This document shows positions 1-7,156 of a stretch of DNA of 7,910 bases, in pieces; position 1 is the first letter of the stretch, and every line of letters starts with the position of its first letter. The stretch is from an uncultured Campylobacter sp. Lineage in GTDB: Bacteria; Campylobacterota; Campylobacteria; Campylobacterales; Campylobacteraceae. The DNA is taken from NCBI RefSeq assembly GCF_938045205.1, contig NZ_CALIMY010000065.1, forward strand, positions 1 through 7,910, written 5' to 3'. Made by a program: the position numbers and the translations under genes. The notes beneath the pieces are model-generated. The model was not told the origin of the DNA and did not search any database. It was given only the letters and a program-made list of their open reading frames with translations.

Positions 1-182
1 GCGCTATCCTATTTAGTGTTTTTAAGGAGTGCGTCCAAAGCAGGCAGTTTGGAGTTCTTACGCTTCTAATTTATCTTTTGATAGATTGCCAGTTCGATCA
101 CGGCGCGTATCTATCGAAAGAAGCGCTAAGCTTGGCTACGATTTTGAGCTTTTTAGCTTGTCGCATAAGGATCGAGCGATGA
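1..182 (+). CDS. 3' end of an upstream membrane protein, possibly O-antigen ligase-like (partial)
   Basis: Reading in the frame that starts at base 3, an open frame of 59 codons runs to a TGA at 180-182; its beginning lies outside the window. The visible C-terminus has two hydrophobic stretches (FGVLTLLIYLLI and LSLATILSFLAC) separated by a short polar segment (around DCQFDHGAYLSKE), and it ends in a basic tail RIRIER. That is the look of a polytopic inner-membrane protein ending in the cytoplasm. The stop overlaps the next gene's ATG by four bases (ATGA), the same junction used three more times downstream, which is the best evidence that this frame is real. A WaaL/O-antigen-ligase or flippase-type protein would fit a glycan operon and the two closing helices, but the fragment is too short to name the family firmly. 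Confidence 0.6.
   Translation, partial: AILFSVFKECVQSRQFGVLTLLIYLLIDCQFDHGAYLSKEALSLATILSFLACRIRIER
166..172 (+). promoter_or_regulatory. Ribosome binding site fixing the start of the first deacetylase
   Basis: TAAGGAT lies 6-7 bases before the ATG at 179. The longer in-frame reading from a GTG at 29 would overlap the upstream gene by about 150 bases and add a 50-residue hydrophilic stretch ahead of the membrane anchor, which the paralogue at 3350 lacks. The site therefore supports 179 as the start. Confidence 0.6.
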
Positions 183-1000
183 TCTACGCGGCGGCGGTTT
201 TGGCTTTTGCGGCAGCGGCGCTTTTTGCGTGGTTTTGCCTGCGCTTTGCGTGGTGGGCGAAGGATCTGCCTTACGAGTATCCGCGCGTGCTGATGTATCA
301 TATGATCCGCGAGCATCTGCCGAAGCGCGCCTCTAAATTTAACCGCCTGCGCGTGACCCCTGCCGCGTTTGAAAAACAGCTTGCGTGGCTGAAGCGAAAC
401 GGCTTTACGAGCTACACTCTAAGCGAGCTTACAAGCTTGGATAAAAAGCCCGCAAAGGCGGTTTGTATTACTTTCGACGACGGATACCGCGATAATCTCA
501 CGGGCGCTCTGCCGATACTTCAAAAATACGGCTTTAAGGCGACGATTTTCATCGTGAACCGGCGCTTTGAGGGGAATTGGGCGACCGATAAGGATCTGAA
601 AAAATCAAGCGACGAGCTAAATCGCGAGGAGATGCTAAGCGATGAGGAAGTTCGCGAGCTTTTGCAAAGCGGGCTCATCGAGATCGGCTCGCATACGCTC
701 GATCACGCAAACCTACCTAGCTTGGATCCGCAAGAGCAGCTGCGTCAGATGAGCGAATCAAAGCGCGAAATAGAAGCAAAATTTGAGATCTCTTGCGGCG
801 CCTTTGCCTATCCGTTCGGCTTTTACGACGAGATTAGCGTGCGCTGCGCGCGCGAGGCGGGCTTTAGCTGCGCCGTTACGACGCAAAACGACGTGTTGCG
901 CCCTCACTACTCAAATTTTGAAATTCCGCGCATCATGGTTAGCGGCAGGCAGGGGCTTTTTAGCTTCATTTTGAAGATGAAGAAGGGCAGAAATAGATGA
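179..1000 (+). CDS. Membrane-anchored polysaccharide deacetylase (NodB/CE4 fold), copy 1
   Basis: 273 residues from ATG 179. Residues 2-22 form one hydrophobic helix with no clear cleavage site, followed by WWAK, so this is probably a type II inner-membrane protein with the enzyme in the periplasm. The NodB domain fills the rest. Motif 1 is TFDDG at 98-102 (D100 the expected base, D101 a metal ligand). Motif 2 is H172-x3-H176 in SHTLDH (metal ligands). The motif 3 equivalent is AYPFG at 210-214. The IPRI segment near 249-252 is typical of the IcaB/YadE-like branch. The family removes N-acetyl groups from amino sugars in polysaccharides with a divalent metal. It overlaps both neighbours by ATGA and is a paralogue of the deacetylase at 3350. 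I infer it trims a hexosamine of the glycan made by the adjacent glycosyltransferases; the actual substrate cannot be read from the sequence. Confidence 0.88.
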   Translation: MIYAAAVLAFAAAALFAWFCLRFAWWAKDLPYEYPRVLMYHMIREHLPKRASKFNRLRVTPAAFEKQLAWLKRNGFTSYTLSELTSLDKKPAKAVCITFDDGYRDNLTGALPILQKYGFKATIFIVNRRFEGNWATDKDLKKSSDELNREEMLSDEEVRELLQSGLIEIGSHTLDHANLPSLDPQEQLRQMSESKREIEAKFEISCGAFAYPFGFYDEISVRCAREAGFSCAVTTQNDVLRPHYSNFEIPRIMVSGRQGLFSFILKMKKGRNR

Positions 1001-2199
1001 AAATCGCCTATCTTTGCTGCTCCAGATTTTACGGCGGCGTCGAAAAGATCGTGATCGACTCGCTAAATGAGCTTTGCAAAAGCGAGCAGGCGGCACTCAT
1101 CGTGCCCGATAGATGCGAGTTTTTGCAGCGTCTGGATGCTCGCGTGCAAATTTATCAGTACAAAAGCCGCGACAAACGCTACAATCCCTTTTTGTTCGTT
1201 GAAATTTATCGGTTTTTACGCTCGGGCGGATTTGAAATTTTACATTCGCACGGCGCTAAAGCCGCGCAGATCGGCTTCGTGGTCGAAAAATTTTTAAATC
1301 TTAAGCTCGTTGCGACCAAACACAACGACCGCAAGGCGCCCGTTTTCGATCGCGTGCGAAACGTCATCGCAGCCTCGCGCAAGGTCGCAACCACAATAAA
1401 TCACGCCGCGAAGGTGATATATTTCGGCATAGAGCCGCAACAGGAGTTTGCAAATCATGAAATTTTCGCGCGCTGCAAGGACGCGGAAGGCGCCGCAAAT
1501 AGGGCGCTTGAGAGAAAAAAAGATGCGCGCGACGACTCGACTAGCGCTGTGGGCGCACCGCAAAACATAGCTGGCGCTGCATTTGCGTCGCAAGATACGC
1601 CTTTGGATGCGGACGCATCGCAAAATAAAACTGGCAGCGTATTCGTATCGCAAAAAGGCGCAAACGCGGCGGCGGAAAATTTTAAATTTAGCATCGTCGC
1701 GGTCGGCAGGCTCGATAAGATCAAGGGTTTTGATCTTTTGATCCGCGCCGCAAGCGAGCTAAAATTTGATTTCGAGCTTAAAATTTACGGGCAGGGCGGC
1801 GAGAGGCAAAATTTGCAAAATTTAATCAATTCGCTAAATTTACAGGATAGGGTGCGGTTGTGCGGCTTTTGCGACGACGTTGCGGCTGCGCTTGCCGCAT
1901 CGCACCTGCACGTCATCAGCTCGCGCAAGGAGGGCTTTCCGGTGATTTTGATCGAAGGTATTTTTTATTCGCCCGTGCTGATATCTACCCGCGTGGGTGG
2001 AATTTCGGAAATTTTAAGCGAGGAGTTTTTATGCGAGGCGGCGGATCTGGGCGCCAAGATCGATGAAATTTACCGCACTTACGGCAAATACGCCCGGGCT
2101 TTTGCGCAAAAACACGCCGGTCTTAAGCAAACTTTGACGCTGCAAAATTATATTAGCTCGCTTAAAAATTACTACGAGGAGCTGTTATGCGAAGCCTAA
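997..2199 (+). CDS. GT4-family glycosyltransferase with a repeat-containing interdomain insert
   Basis: 400 residues from ATG 997, with AAGGG at 983-987 and an ATGA overlap with the deacetylase stop. It has the GT-B layout. The N-terminal acceptor domain (1 to about 150) carries the glycine turn FYGGVEK near 11-17 and HSHGAKAA at 83-90. The C-terminal nucleotide-sugar domain (about 228-400) carries VGRLDKIKGFD at 236-246 and the EX7E motif E312-E320 in KEGFPVILIE. This is the family pattern for retaining transferases that add a sugar from a nucleotide donor on the cytoplasmic face. Oddity: about 70 residues (roughly 155-227) separate the domains where a short linker is usual. This stretch is hydrophilic, Ala/Ser/Gln-rich and contains a 10-residue tandem repeat (see 1555-1674). 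Conserved motifs on both sides are intact, so the enzyme should be active. Donor and acceptor are unknown; a lipooligosaccharide role is inferred from context. Confidence 0.85.
   Translation: MKIAYLCCSRFYGGVEKIVIDSLNELCKSEQAALIVPDRCEFLQRLDARVQIYQYKSRDKRYNPFLFVEIYRFLRSGGFEILHSHGAKAAQIGFVVEKFLNLKLVATKHNDRKAPVFDRVRNVIAASRKVATTINHAAKVIYFGIEPQQEFANHEIFARCKDAEGAANRALERKKDARDDSTSAVGAPQNIAGAAFASQDTPLDADASQNKTGSVFVSQKGANAAAENFKFSIVAVGRLDKIKGFDLLIRAASELKFDFELKIYGQGGERQNLQNLINSLNLQDRVRLCGFCDDVAAALAASHLHVISSRKEGFPVILIEGIFYSPVLISTRVGGISEILSEEFLCEAADLGAKIDEIYRTYGKYARAFAQKHAGLKQTLTLQNYISSLKNYYEELLCEA
1555..1674 (+). repeat. Four-copy degenerate 30-bp tandem repeat inside the GT4 gene
   Basis: Four consecutive 30-base units begin at 1555, 1585, 1615 and 1645. 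Each opens with a near-identical core: GCACCGCAA, GCGTCGCAA, GCATCGCAA, GTATCGCAA. In protein they are residues 187-226: APQNIAGAAF, ASQDTPLDAD, ASQNKTGSVF, VSQKGANAAA. Units 1 and 3 are most alike beyond the core (39-base comparison with unit borders extended: 28 identical by hand count), so a 60-base higher-order duplication is likely. The unit length is a multiple of three, so copy changes keep the frame. Confidence 0.75.
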
Positions 2200-3353
2200 A
2201 GATCGTGCATTGCGGCATTTTCAACGAATACGACGACGGTAATTTTTTCTACGGTATGGAGCGTAAGATCAGCCACGGGCTCGTTCGCAGCGGACACTTC
2301 GTCTATGATTTTAGCTACCGCGATTGGGAGCGGAGCCTGCGCTTTTGCGGGCTGAAAAATAGCGGCTTAAAAAAGATGAACGCCAAACTCGTGCGTATCT
2401 GCGAAAACATCGGCGCCGATCTGCTTTTAATCGGCAAAGGCGAAAAGATCGGTCTTAGCACGCTGCGAGCGATAAAATCGGCGCTTCCTAAGATTAAAAT
2501 CGCGATCTGGTATGTCGATCATCTTCAAGAAAAACGGGAATTTTTCGAAAAATTAAGCTTCATCGACGCGTTTTTTTGGGCGAATGCGCTGAAGCTGCGT
2601 GATCTTTCTGCAAGATACGGCGCGAAATTCGCTTTTTTTCCAAACATCTCCGACGCGGCGTTTGATAGACGCCTAGAAGCCGCTAAAACGACCGACGTTA
2701 TATACATAGCGCGCGATTATCAAGAGGACGTGAGGTATAAATTTGCGCTTTTGCTGCGCGATTTTTGCGAAAAAGAGGGGCTGCAGCTTAAAATTTTTGC
2801 GAGCCTCGGCGCGCCTGCCGTATTCGGAGATAAATTTCATCGCGAGATCGCGGCTGCTAAGATTGCGATAAATTTTAATCGCGACGACGAGCTTGAGTGC
2901 GCGCGTGCTCATAAATTGCTCGGCGCGAGCGACCGCATGGCACAGTTTTTGGGATGCGGCGTCTGCACTTTTAGCCCAAAGATCGCGGGGTTTGAGCGGC
3001 TTTACGAGGATGGCTCGGAGATAGTTTATTTTGACGGTCCTGCGGATTGCTTTTCAAAGATCAAGCACCTTCTTTCTAGCGGCGAATACGCGCGCATCGC
3101 GCGGCGCGGCAGAGCCAAGACGCTAAAGATCGCAAACGCCGCTAGGGTAGCAAAATTTATGCTTGAGACGATCTTTGAAGAGAGCTTCGGCGCAGATGCT
3201 TGCGGTGAAATTTCTGATGAAAAATGCAGCGAGGGTGGCGGCGAACGTCACGACGCACCAAGCGGAAAAGATAAAAACGATCGGGGCGATTTTTACAGCG
3301 AGCATTACGAGTGGCGCGAGTTCGTCTATATAAACGGAGAGAAATTCAGATGA
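2187..3353 (+). CDS. CgeB-like glycosyltransferase with GT-B fold
   Basis: 388 residues from ATG 2187, preceded by GAGGAG at 2176-2181; the start overlaps the preceding gene's end by 13 bases. The N-terminal half (KIVHCGIFNEYDDGNFFYG at 5-23) looks like the acceptor domain of CgeB-type proteins. The C-terminal part (about 170-331) resembles the Glyco_trans_1_2 domain: INFNRDD at 228-234, LGASDRMAQFLGCGVCTF at 245-262, then the GFERLYEDG region and a closing helix with ARRGRAKTL. I expect a cytoplasmic sugar transferase in the same glycan pathway; the sugar is unknown. Oddity: residues about 334-369 are a polar, charged, Gly/Asp/Lys-rich tail segment with no predicted fold by eye, followed by an ordered-looking end (FYSEHYEWREFVYINGEKFR). 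Family assignment is from motif resemblance only. The stop sits in an ATGA overlap with the second deacetylase. Confidence 0.75.
   Translation: MRSLKIVHCGIFNEYDDGNFFYGMERKISHGLVRSGHFVYDFSYRDWERSLRFCGLKNSGLKKMNAKLVRICENIGADLLLIGKGEKIGLSTLRAIKSALPKIKIAIWYVDHLQEKREFFEKLSFIDAFFWANALKLRDLSARYGAKFAFFPNISDAAFDRRLEAAKTTDVIYIARDYQEDVRYKFALLLRDFCEKEGLQLKIFASLGAPAVFGDKFHREIAAAKIAINFNRDDELECARAHKLLGASDRMAQFLGCGVCTFSPKIAGFERLYEDGSEIVYFDGPADCFSKIKHLLSSGEYARIARRGRAKTLKIANAARVAKFMLETIFEESFGADACGEISDEKCSEGGGERHDAPSGKDKNDRGDFYSEHYEWREFVYINGEKFR
3336..3341 (+). promoter_or_regulatory. Ribosome binding site fixing the start of the second deacetylase
   Basis: GGAGAG lies 8-10 bases before the ATG at 3350. The alternative in-frame ATG at 3311 would put 13 basic residues ahead of the anchor and overlap the upstream gene by 43 bases. 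The 3350 start gives an ATGA overlap and an MIY N-terminus identical to the paralogue's at 179. Confidence 0.55.
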
Positions 3354-4141
3354 TTTATTTTGTAGCCTTTCTGATCTTTGTCGCTGCGGTGGGCGTTTCG
3401 CTGCGGTATAACTGGTGGCGGATCCCGCAAGGCTGGCATAAGGCGCGAGTGCTGATGTATCATAGCGTAGAGGAGCACAAGGGCGATAAATTCGACAAAT
3501 GGCGTCTAAAGCCCGCTGATTTTGAAAGACAGATTGCGTGGCTTGCGAAAAACGGCTTTAAAAGCTTTAAATTTGGCGAGCTCATTGCGCTAGAGCGGCT
3601 GCCTAAAAAGGCGGTTTGCATCACATTCGACGACGGGTTTGAAAATAATTTTACCAGCGCCTTTGAAATTTTGAAAAAATACGATTTCAAAGCGAGCATA
3701 TTTTTGGTGCCGGACGCCGTGCAAAACGACTGGGAGCGCGCTAACACGGCCCATCTTGCAAGGATGCTGAGCGAGGAGCAAATTTTAAAAATGCAGGCAA
3801 GCGGGCTGGTGGAGTTTGGCGCGCATACGATGCACCACGTAAATTTAGACCTTACCTACGCGAGCGATCCACAGCTTGCCGCAGATGAGATCATCGCGTC
3901 CAAGGCTCGCGTAGCACGTATTTGCGGGCGGCCGTGCGAGGTGTTTGCCTACCCCTACGGTAAATTTAACGACGAAATTTTAAATATCGCCAGATCAAAT
4001 TTCAAAGGCGCGGTGGTCGTCAAGCGCGGGCTTTACGAGGCGGGCGACGACAGATACGCCGTAAAGCGCATCGGCATTTTAGGCACGGAGGGGTTTTTTG
4101 ATTTTTGGCTGAAATTTACGAGGATAAGGAACAAACTATGA
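3350..4141 (+). CDS. Membrane-anchored polysaccharide deacetylase (NodB/CE4 fold), copy 2
   Basis: 263 residues from ATG 3350. Residues 2-18 form an N-terminal hydrophobic anchor followed by RYNWWR, again suggesting a type II protein with the catalytic domain in the periplasm. NodB motifs are TFDDG at 92-96 (D94 base, D95 metal ligand), H159-x3-H163 in AHTMHH (metal ligands), and AYPYG at 200-204. It aligns end to end with the deacetylase at 179, sharing RVLMYH, NGF, KAVCITFDDG and FKA among others. It differs mainly in the segment between motifs 1 and 2, which is shorter and less charged here, and in the C-terminal third. All expected catalytic residues are present in both copies, so neither looks like a decayed duplicate. 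Distinct acceptor residues on the same glycan are a reasonable inference. ATGA overlaps tie it to both neighbours. Confidence 0.88.
   Translation: MIYFVAFLIFVAAVGVSLRYNWWRIPQGWHKARVLMYHSVEEHKGDKFDKWRLKPADFERQIAWLAKNGFKSFKFGELIALERLPKKAVCITFDDGFENNFTSAFEILKKYDFKASIFLVPDAVQNDWERANTAHLARMLSEEQILKMQASGLVEFGAHTMHHVNLDLTYASDPQLAADEIIASKARVARICGRPCEVFAYPYGKFNDEILNIARSNFKGAVVVKRGLYEAGDDRYAVKRIGILGTEGFFDFWLKFTRIRNKL
4125..4130 (+). promoter_or_regulatory. Ribosome binding site fixing the start of the GT2 gene
   Basis: TAAGGA lies 7 bases before ATG 4138, which itself overlaps the previous stop as ATGA. An in-frame ATG at 4105 would add 11 residues before the normal GT2 beginning (MIKASVYAIVMNEE) and is less likely. 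Confidence 0.55.
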
Positions 4142-4893
4142 TTAAAGCATCCGTTTATGCGATAGTGATGAATGAGGAGCGCCACATCGAGCGTATGCTG
4201 CGTAGCGTGGCGGATTTCGCCGAGATCATAATCGTCGATAGCGGCAGCACCGATGCCACGCTGCAAATTGCGCGTAAATTTACCGATAAAATTTACCATC
4301 ACGACTGGCAGGGCGAGGGGGTGCAGAAAAACTACGCGTTTTCGCTATGTAGTAACGAATGGGTGCTCAATCTCGACGGCGATGAGGAGGTAAGTCCTGA
4401 ACTAAAAGGCGAGATAGAGGAGTTTATGAGCCAGAGCGATTACTCGGCGCTGGATATTAAATTTCATGAATACTCGCTAGGGCGCAGATGCTCCGATCTC
4501 GTGCGCAAAAACACTCACATCCGCTTCTTTCGCAAGGAGTGCGGCGAGTATAAAAATATGGGAGTACACGCGCAAATTTCGATCATAAAAGGCGCGGTAA
4601 AAAAGAGCAAATTTTGCATTAATCACTTTAGCGAAAAGCCGATCGCCGAGCTCGTTATGAAAAACAACAACTACTCCACGCTGCGCGCGCAGGGGGATTT
4701 TGAAAAGGGCAAAAAGCCGAGCCTTGCGAAGCTTTTGCTGATCTATCCGTTCGCGTTTTTTAAATCATACATTTTGCGCAGATCGCTTTTTGACGGGCGT
4801 AAGGGATTTATCACGGCAAACATTAACGCGTTTTACGCGTTTTTAAAAGAGGCGAAACTTTACGAGAAGTATCTTAAAAAGGGCGAAGATTAA
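4138..4893 (+). CDS. GT2-family glycosyltransferase, WaaE/LgtF-like (LOS core glucosyltransferase type)
   Basis: 251 residues from ATG 4138. The GT-A fold is plain: SVYAIVMNEERHIERML at 5-21 for nucleotide binding, then IIVDSGSTDAT at 31-41, DWQGEGVQKNYA at 56-67, and the metal-binding DGD at 80-82 inside LNLDGDEEVSPEL. The W-Q-G-x-G-x-Q motif and the later LGRRCSD...HIRFFRK segment resemble the WaaE/KdtX and LgtF group, which add beta-1,4-linked glucose to inner-core heptose. That precise activity is inferred. Near the C-terminus a hydrophobic/basic stretch (LLLIYPFAFFKSYILRR, 200-216) probably lets it sit on the inner membrane face. Length is normal for this group. It is the last glycan gene of the run; 64 bases then separate it from purL. 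The neighbouring transferases and deacetylases agree with a lipooligosaccharide role. Confidence 0.85.
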   Translation: MIKASVYAIVMNEERHIERMLRSVADFAEIIIVDSGSTDATLQIARKFTDKIYHHDWQGEGVQKNYAFSLCSNEWVLNLDGDEEVSPELKGEIEEFMSQSDYSALDIKFHEYSLGRRCSDLVRKNTHIRFFRKECGEYKNMGVHAQISIIKGAVKKSKFCINHFSEKPIAELVMKNNNYSTLRAQGDFEKGKKPSLAKLLLIYPFAFFKSYILRRSLFDGRKGFITANINAFYAFLKEAKLYEKYLKKGED

Positions 4894-4922
4894 TCGAAAT
4901 GATAGAAAATTTTAGCTATTAT
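4894..4922 (+). promoter_or_regulatory. Possible weak sigma70 promoter for purL
   Basis: In the only true gap of the left part there is TATTAT at 4917-4922 (one mismatch to TATAAT). TCGAAA at 4894-4899 (four of six to TTGACA) lies 17 bases upstream. Campylobacter promoters rely mainly on the -10 element. The match could be chance in an AT-rich 64-base gap. No terminator hairpin is visible here, so purL may also be reached by read-through from the glycan genes. Confidence 0.3.
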
Positions 4923-4945
4923 TGCGACCTAAATTTAACGGCGAA

Positions 4946-4950
4946 AAGGG
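4946..4950 (+). promoter_or_regulatory. Ribosome binding site fixing the purL start
   Basis: AAGGG lies 7 bases before ATG 4958. A TTG at 4922 in the same frame would add 12 residues lacking PurL character and has no such site, so 4958 is chosen. Confidence 0.6.
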
Positions 4951-4957
4951 CGAAAAA

Positions 4958-7153
4958 ATGGATAAAAAAACGATAGCGGCACATAAAATTTCAGACGAAG
5001 AATATGAAAAAATTTTAAAAATTTTAGGTCGCGAGCCGAATCTGCTCGAGCTTGGGATTTTTAGCGCGATGTGGAGCGAGCACTGTAGCTACAAATCGAG
5101 TAAAAAATACTTAAGCGGCTTTCCGACCAAGGCGCCTTGGGTCATCCAGGGTCCCGGCGAAAACGCAGGCGTCATCGACATCGGAGGCGGCATGGCTGCG
5201 GTTTTTAAGATGGAAAGCCACAACCACCCTAGCTTCATAGAGCCGTTTCAGGGGGCTGCGACCGGCGTAGGCGGGATACTGCGCGATATCTTTACGATGG
5301 GCGCGCGCGTCGAGGCCAATATGAACTCGCTTCGTTTCGGCGAGGTGCGAGGAAGAAGCGAGAATGCCAGGAAGCAGCGATATCTGCTAAAAGGCGCGGT
5401 CGCGGGCATCGCTCACTACGGCAATTGCATGGGGATCCCTACGATCGGCGGCGAGACGAGCTTCGATAAGAGCTTTGACGGCAATATTTTGGTTAATGCC
5501 TTTGCTTTGGGTATCGTTAAAAAGGATGAAATTTTCTACGGCAGGGCCGAAGGCGTGGGCAACAGCGTAATCTACGTGGGCTCTAAGACGGGTCGCGACG
5601 GGCTCGGAGGAGCCGTGATGGCGAGCGATAGCTTTAGCGACGCGAACAAATCCCTGCGCCCGACCGTGCAGGTGGGCGATCCGTTCGCCGAAAAGCTGCT
5701 GATGGAGGCGTGCTTGGAGCTTTTTAAGACCGACTACGTCGTGGGTATCCAGGATATGGGCGCGGCGGGGCTTACTTCAAGCAGCTTTGAGATGGCGGGG
5801 CGCAGCGGCAGCGGCATGAGGTTAAATTTAGACTGCATGCCGATGCGCGAGGAGGGGATGAGTCCGTATGAGCTGATGCTAAGCGAGAGCCAAGAGCGCA
5901 TGCTGATCTGCGCCAAAAAGGGCTGCGAGGAGAAAATCAAAGAAATTTTTGCTAAATGGGATCTTGATGCCGCCGTAATCGGCGAGGTGACGGATAGCGG
6001 CAAGATGGAGCTTTTTTGGCACGGCGAGCTGGCGGGCGTCATTCCGATCGAGCCGCTTAGCGAGGCGGCTCCCGTGCTGGATCGCCCGATAAAAGAGCCT
6101 GCATATATGGCGCAGATCGCGCGGCAAAATTTATGCGGCTGCGGCGCGAGCGAGCGCGAGCTGGACGCGGCGTTTGATAAAATTTTTGAGGACCCCGAAG
6201 TGCTAAATAAATCCTACATCTACGATCAATACGATGCCAACGTGGGGTTAAACTCCGCTAAGCGTCCCGGCATGCTGGGCGCTGCGGTGATGCGAGTTAA
6301 GCAAAACGGCGTCAAGCTCGCGATGGCTGCGGACTGCAACACGCGGATGAATTACGTCCATCCTCGCATAGGCGCGGCGCTAGCGGTAGCATCGGCGGGG
6401 CGAAAGGTCGCGATGAGCGGCGCGACGCCCTTAGCTATCACAGACTGCCTAAACTACGGCAATCCGCAAAATCCAGAGGTTATGTGGCAGTTCGCGCAGG
6501 GCTGCGAGGGGATCAAGCAGGCTTGTGCCGCGCTAAATACCCCCGTCGTAAGCGGCAACGTAAGCCTATATAACGAAACGGGCGGCGTTAGCATCCAGCC
6601 CACTCCCGCGATCGTCTGCGTGGGCACAAACGAGGGCGAGATCATCCCTAGCGATTTTTGCGCTAGCGGCGTGAGCGTCTATCTGGTAGGCGATACGAAG
6701 GGCGTTTTTGGGGGCTCGCTTTATATGAAAGCGGTAGAAAACCGCGTCGCAGGCAGCCTGCCAGAGTTAAATTTAAAAATCGAGCGCGCTTTGTGGGATT
6801 TCGCGATAGAAGCCGGCAAGAGCGGGGTTTTGGCATTTGCAAACTCTGTAGGTATCGGCGGCGTAGCGATCACGCTTGCGAAGATGGCGTGCGTAGGCGG
6901 CGTAGGCGGCGAGTTTGAGATGAGCTGCGACGATAGTAGAGATATTTTCGACGAGAGCTTTTCGCGCGCGATTTTCGGCGTGCGCGACGAGGCGGAATTT
7001 AAAGAGCTGGCCGCAAAATACGGGCTAAGCTTGATGCGCCTAGGCACCAGCGGCGGCGAAGAGTTTCGCATAAATTCCGTCCGTAAAAACGTAAACGCGC
7101 TAAAAGAAATTTACTTCGGCGAGTTTGCCAAGATCGTAAAGAGCGAAGATTAG
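4958..7153 (+). CDS. purL: Phosphoribosylformylglycinamidine synthase subunit PurL (small type)
   Basis: 731 residues from ATG 4958, the expected size for small PurL and close to the C. jejuni protein as I recall it. It catalyses the ATP-dependent conversion of FGAR to FGAM, the fourth step of purine synthesis, in the cytoplasm. Ammonia comes from PurQ, with PurS completing the complex; neither partner is in this window. Visible conserved blocks are WSEHCSYK at 39-46, ESHNHPS at 86-92, GGETSFD at 164-170, QVGDPF at 238-243, DMGAAGL at 266-272 and SESQERM at 309-315. In the second half of the duplicated AIRS-like fold, DCLNYGNP and SGNVSLYNET are present. No frame breaks or missing blocks are seen. 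It follows the glycan genes after 64 bases and is followed three bases after its stop by the DjlA-like gene, so those two are almost surely cotranscribed. Confidence 0.97.
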   Translation: MDKKTIAAHKISDEEYEKILKILGREPNLLELGIFSAMWSEHCSYKSSKKYLSGFPTKAPWVIQGPGENAGVIDIGGGMAAVFKMESHNHPSFIEPFQGAATGVGGILRDIFTMGARVEANMNSLRFGEVRGRSENARKQRYLLKGAVAGIAHYGNCMGIPTIGGETSFDKSFDGNILVNAFALGIVKKDEIFYGRAEGVGNSVIYVGSKTGRDGLGGAVMASDSFSDANKSLRPTVQVGDPFAEKLLMEACLELFKTDYVVGIQDMGAAGLTSSSFEMAGRSGSGMRLNLDCMPMREEGMSPYELMLSESQERMLICAKKGCEEKIKEIFAKWDLDAAVIGEVTDSGKMELFWHGELAGVIPIEPLSEAAPVLDRPIKEPAYMAQIARQNLCGCGASERELDAAFDKIFEDPEVLNKSYIYDQYDANVGLNSAKRPGMLGAAVMRVKQNGVKLAMAADCNTRMNYVHPRIGAALAVASAGRKVAMSGATPLAITDCLNYGNPQNPEVMWQFAQGCEGIKQACAALNTPVVSGNVSLYNETGGVSIQPTPAIVCVGTNEGEIIPSDFCASGVSVYLVGDTKGVFGGSLYMKAVENRVAGSLPELNLKIERALWDFAIEAGKSGVLAFANSVGIGGVAITLAKMACVGGVGGEFEMSCDDSRDIFDESFSRAIFGVRDEAEFKELAAKYGLSLMRLGTSGGEEFRINSVRKNVNALKEIYFGEFAKIVKSED

Positions 7154-7156
7154 CGC

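Noticed and set aside
1..69. A frame-1 gene end stopping at TAA 67-69
   Set aside because: It gives a 22-residue fragment that would leave a 109-base gap. The frame ending at 182 is longer, hydrophobic in a membrane-protein pattern and overlaps the next start like the other genes of the operon.
29..178. GTG-initiated N-terminal extension of the first deacetylase (50 extra residues)
   Set aside because: It overlaps the better supported upstream gene end, has no membrane or signal character, and is absent from the paralogue. ATG 179 has a good ribosome site and the ATGA overlap.
1294..1724. Two overlapping minus-strand ORFs (119 and 89 codons) opposite the GT4 insert
   Set aside because: They are Cys/Ala/Ser-rich antisense shadows of GC-rich codons, with no recognisable domain, opposite a clear gene.
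997..4893. Phase-variable homopolymer tracts in the glycan genes
   Set aside because: I looked for long G or C runs as in other Campylobacter surface-glycan genes. The longest G run seen is five, and A/T runs reach only seven, so no slippage switch is supported.
4894..4957. Rho-independent terminator or riboswitch between the GT2 gene and purL
   Set aside because: Only a short AAAATTTT self-complementary stretch is present, with no GC stem followed by a T run and no room for a purine riboswitch.
4899..4976. 25-codon ORF (MIENFSYYC...) overlapping the purL start, possible leader peptide
   Set aside because: No ribosome site, no attenuator-like hairpin, and it overlaps purL out of frame. Short ORFs like this are expected by chance.
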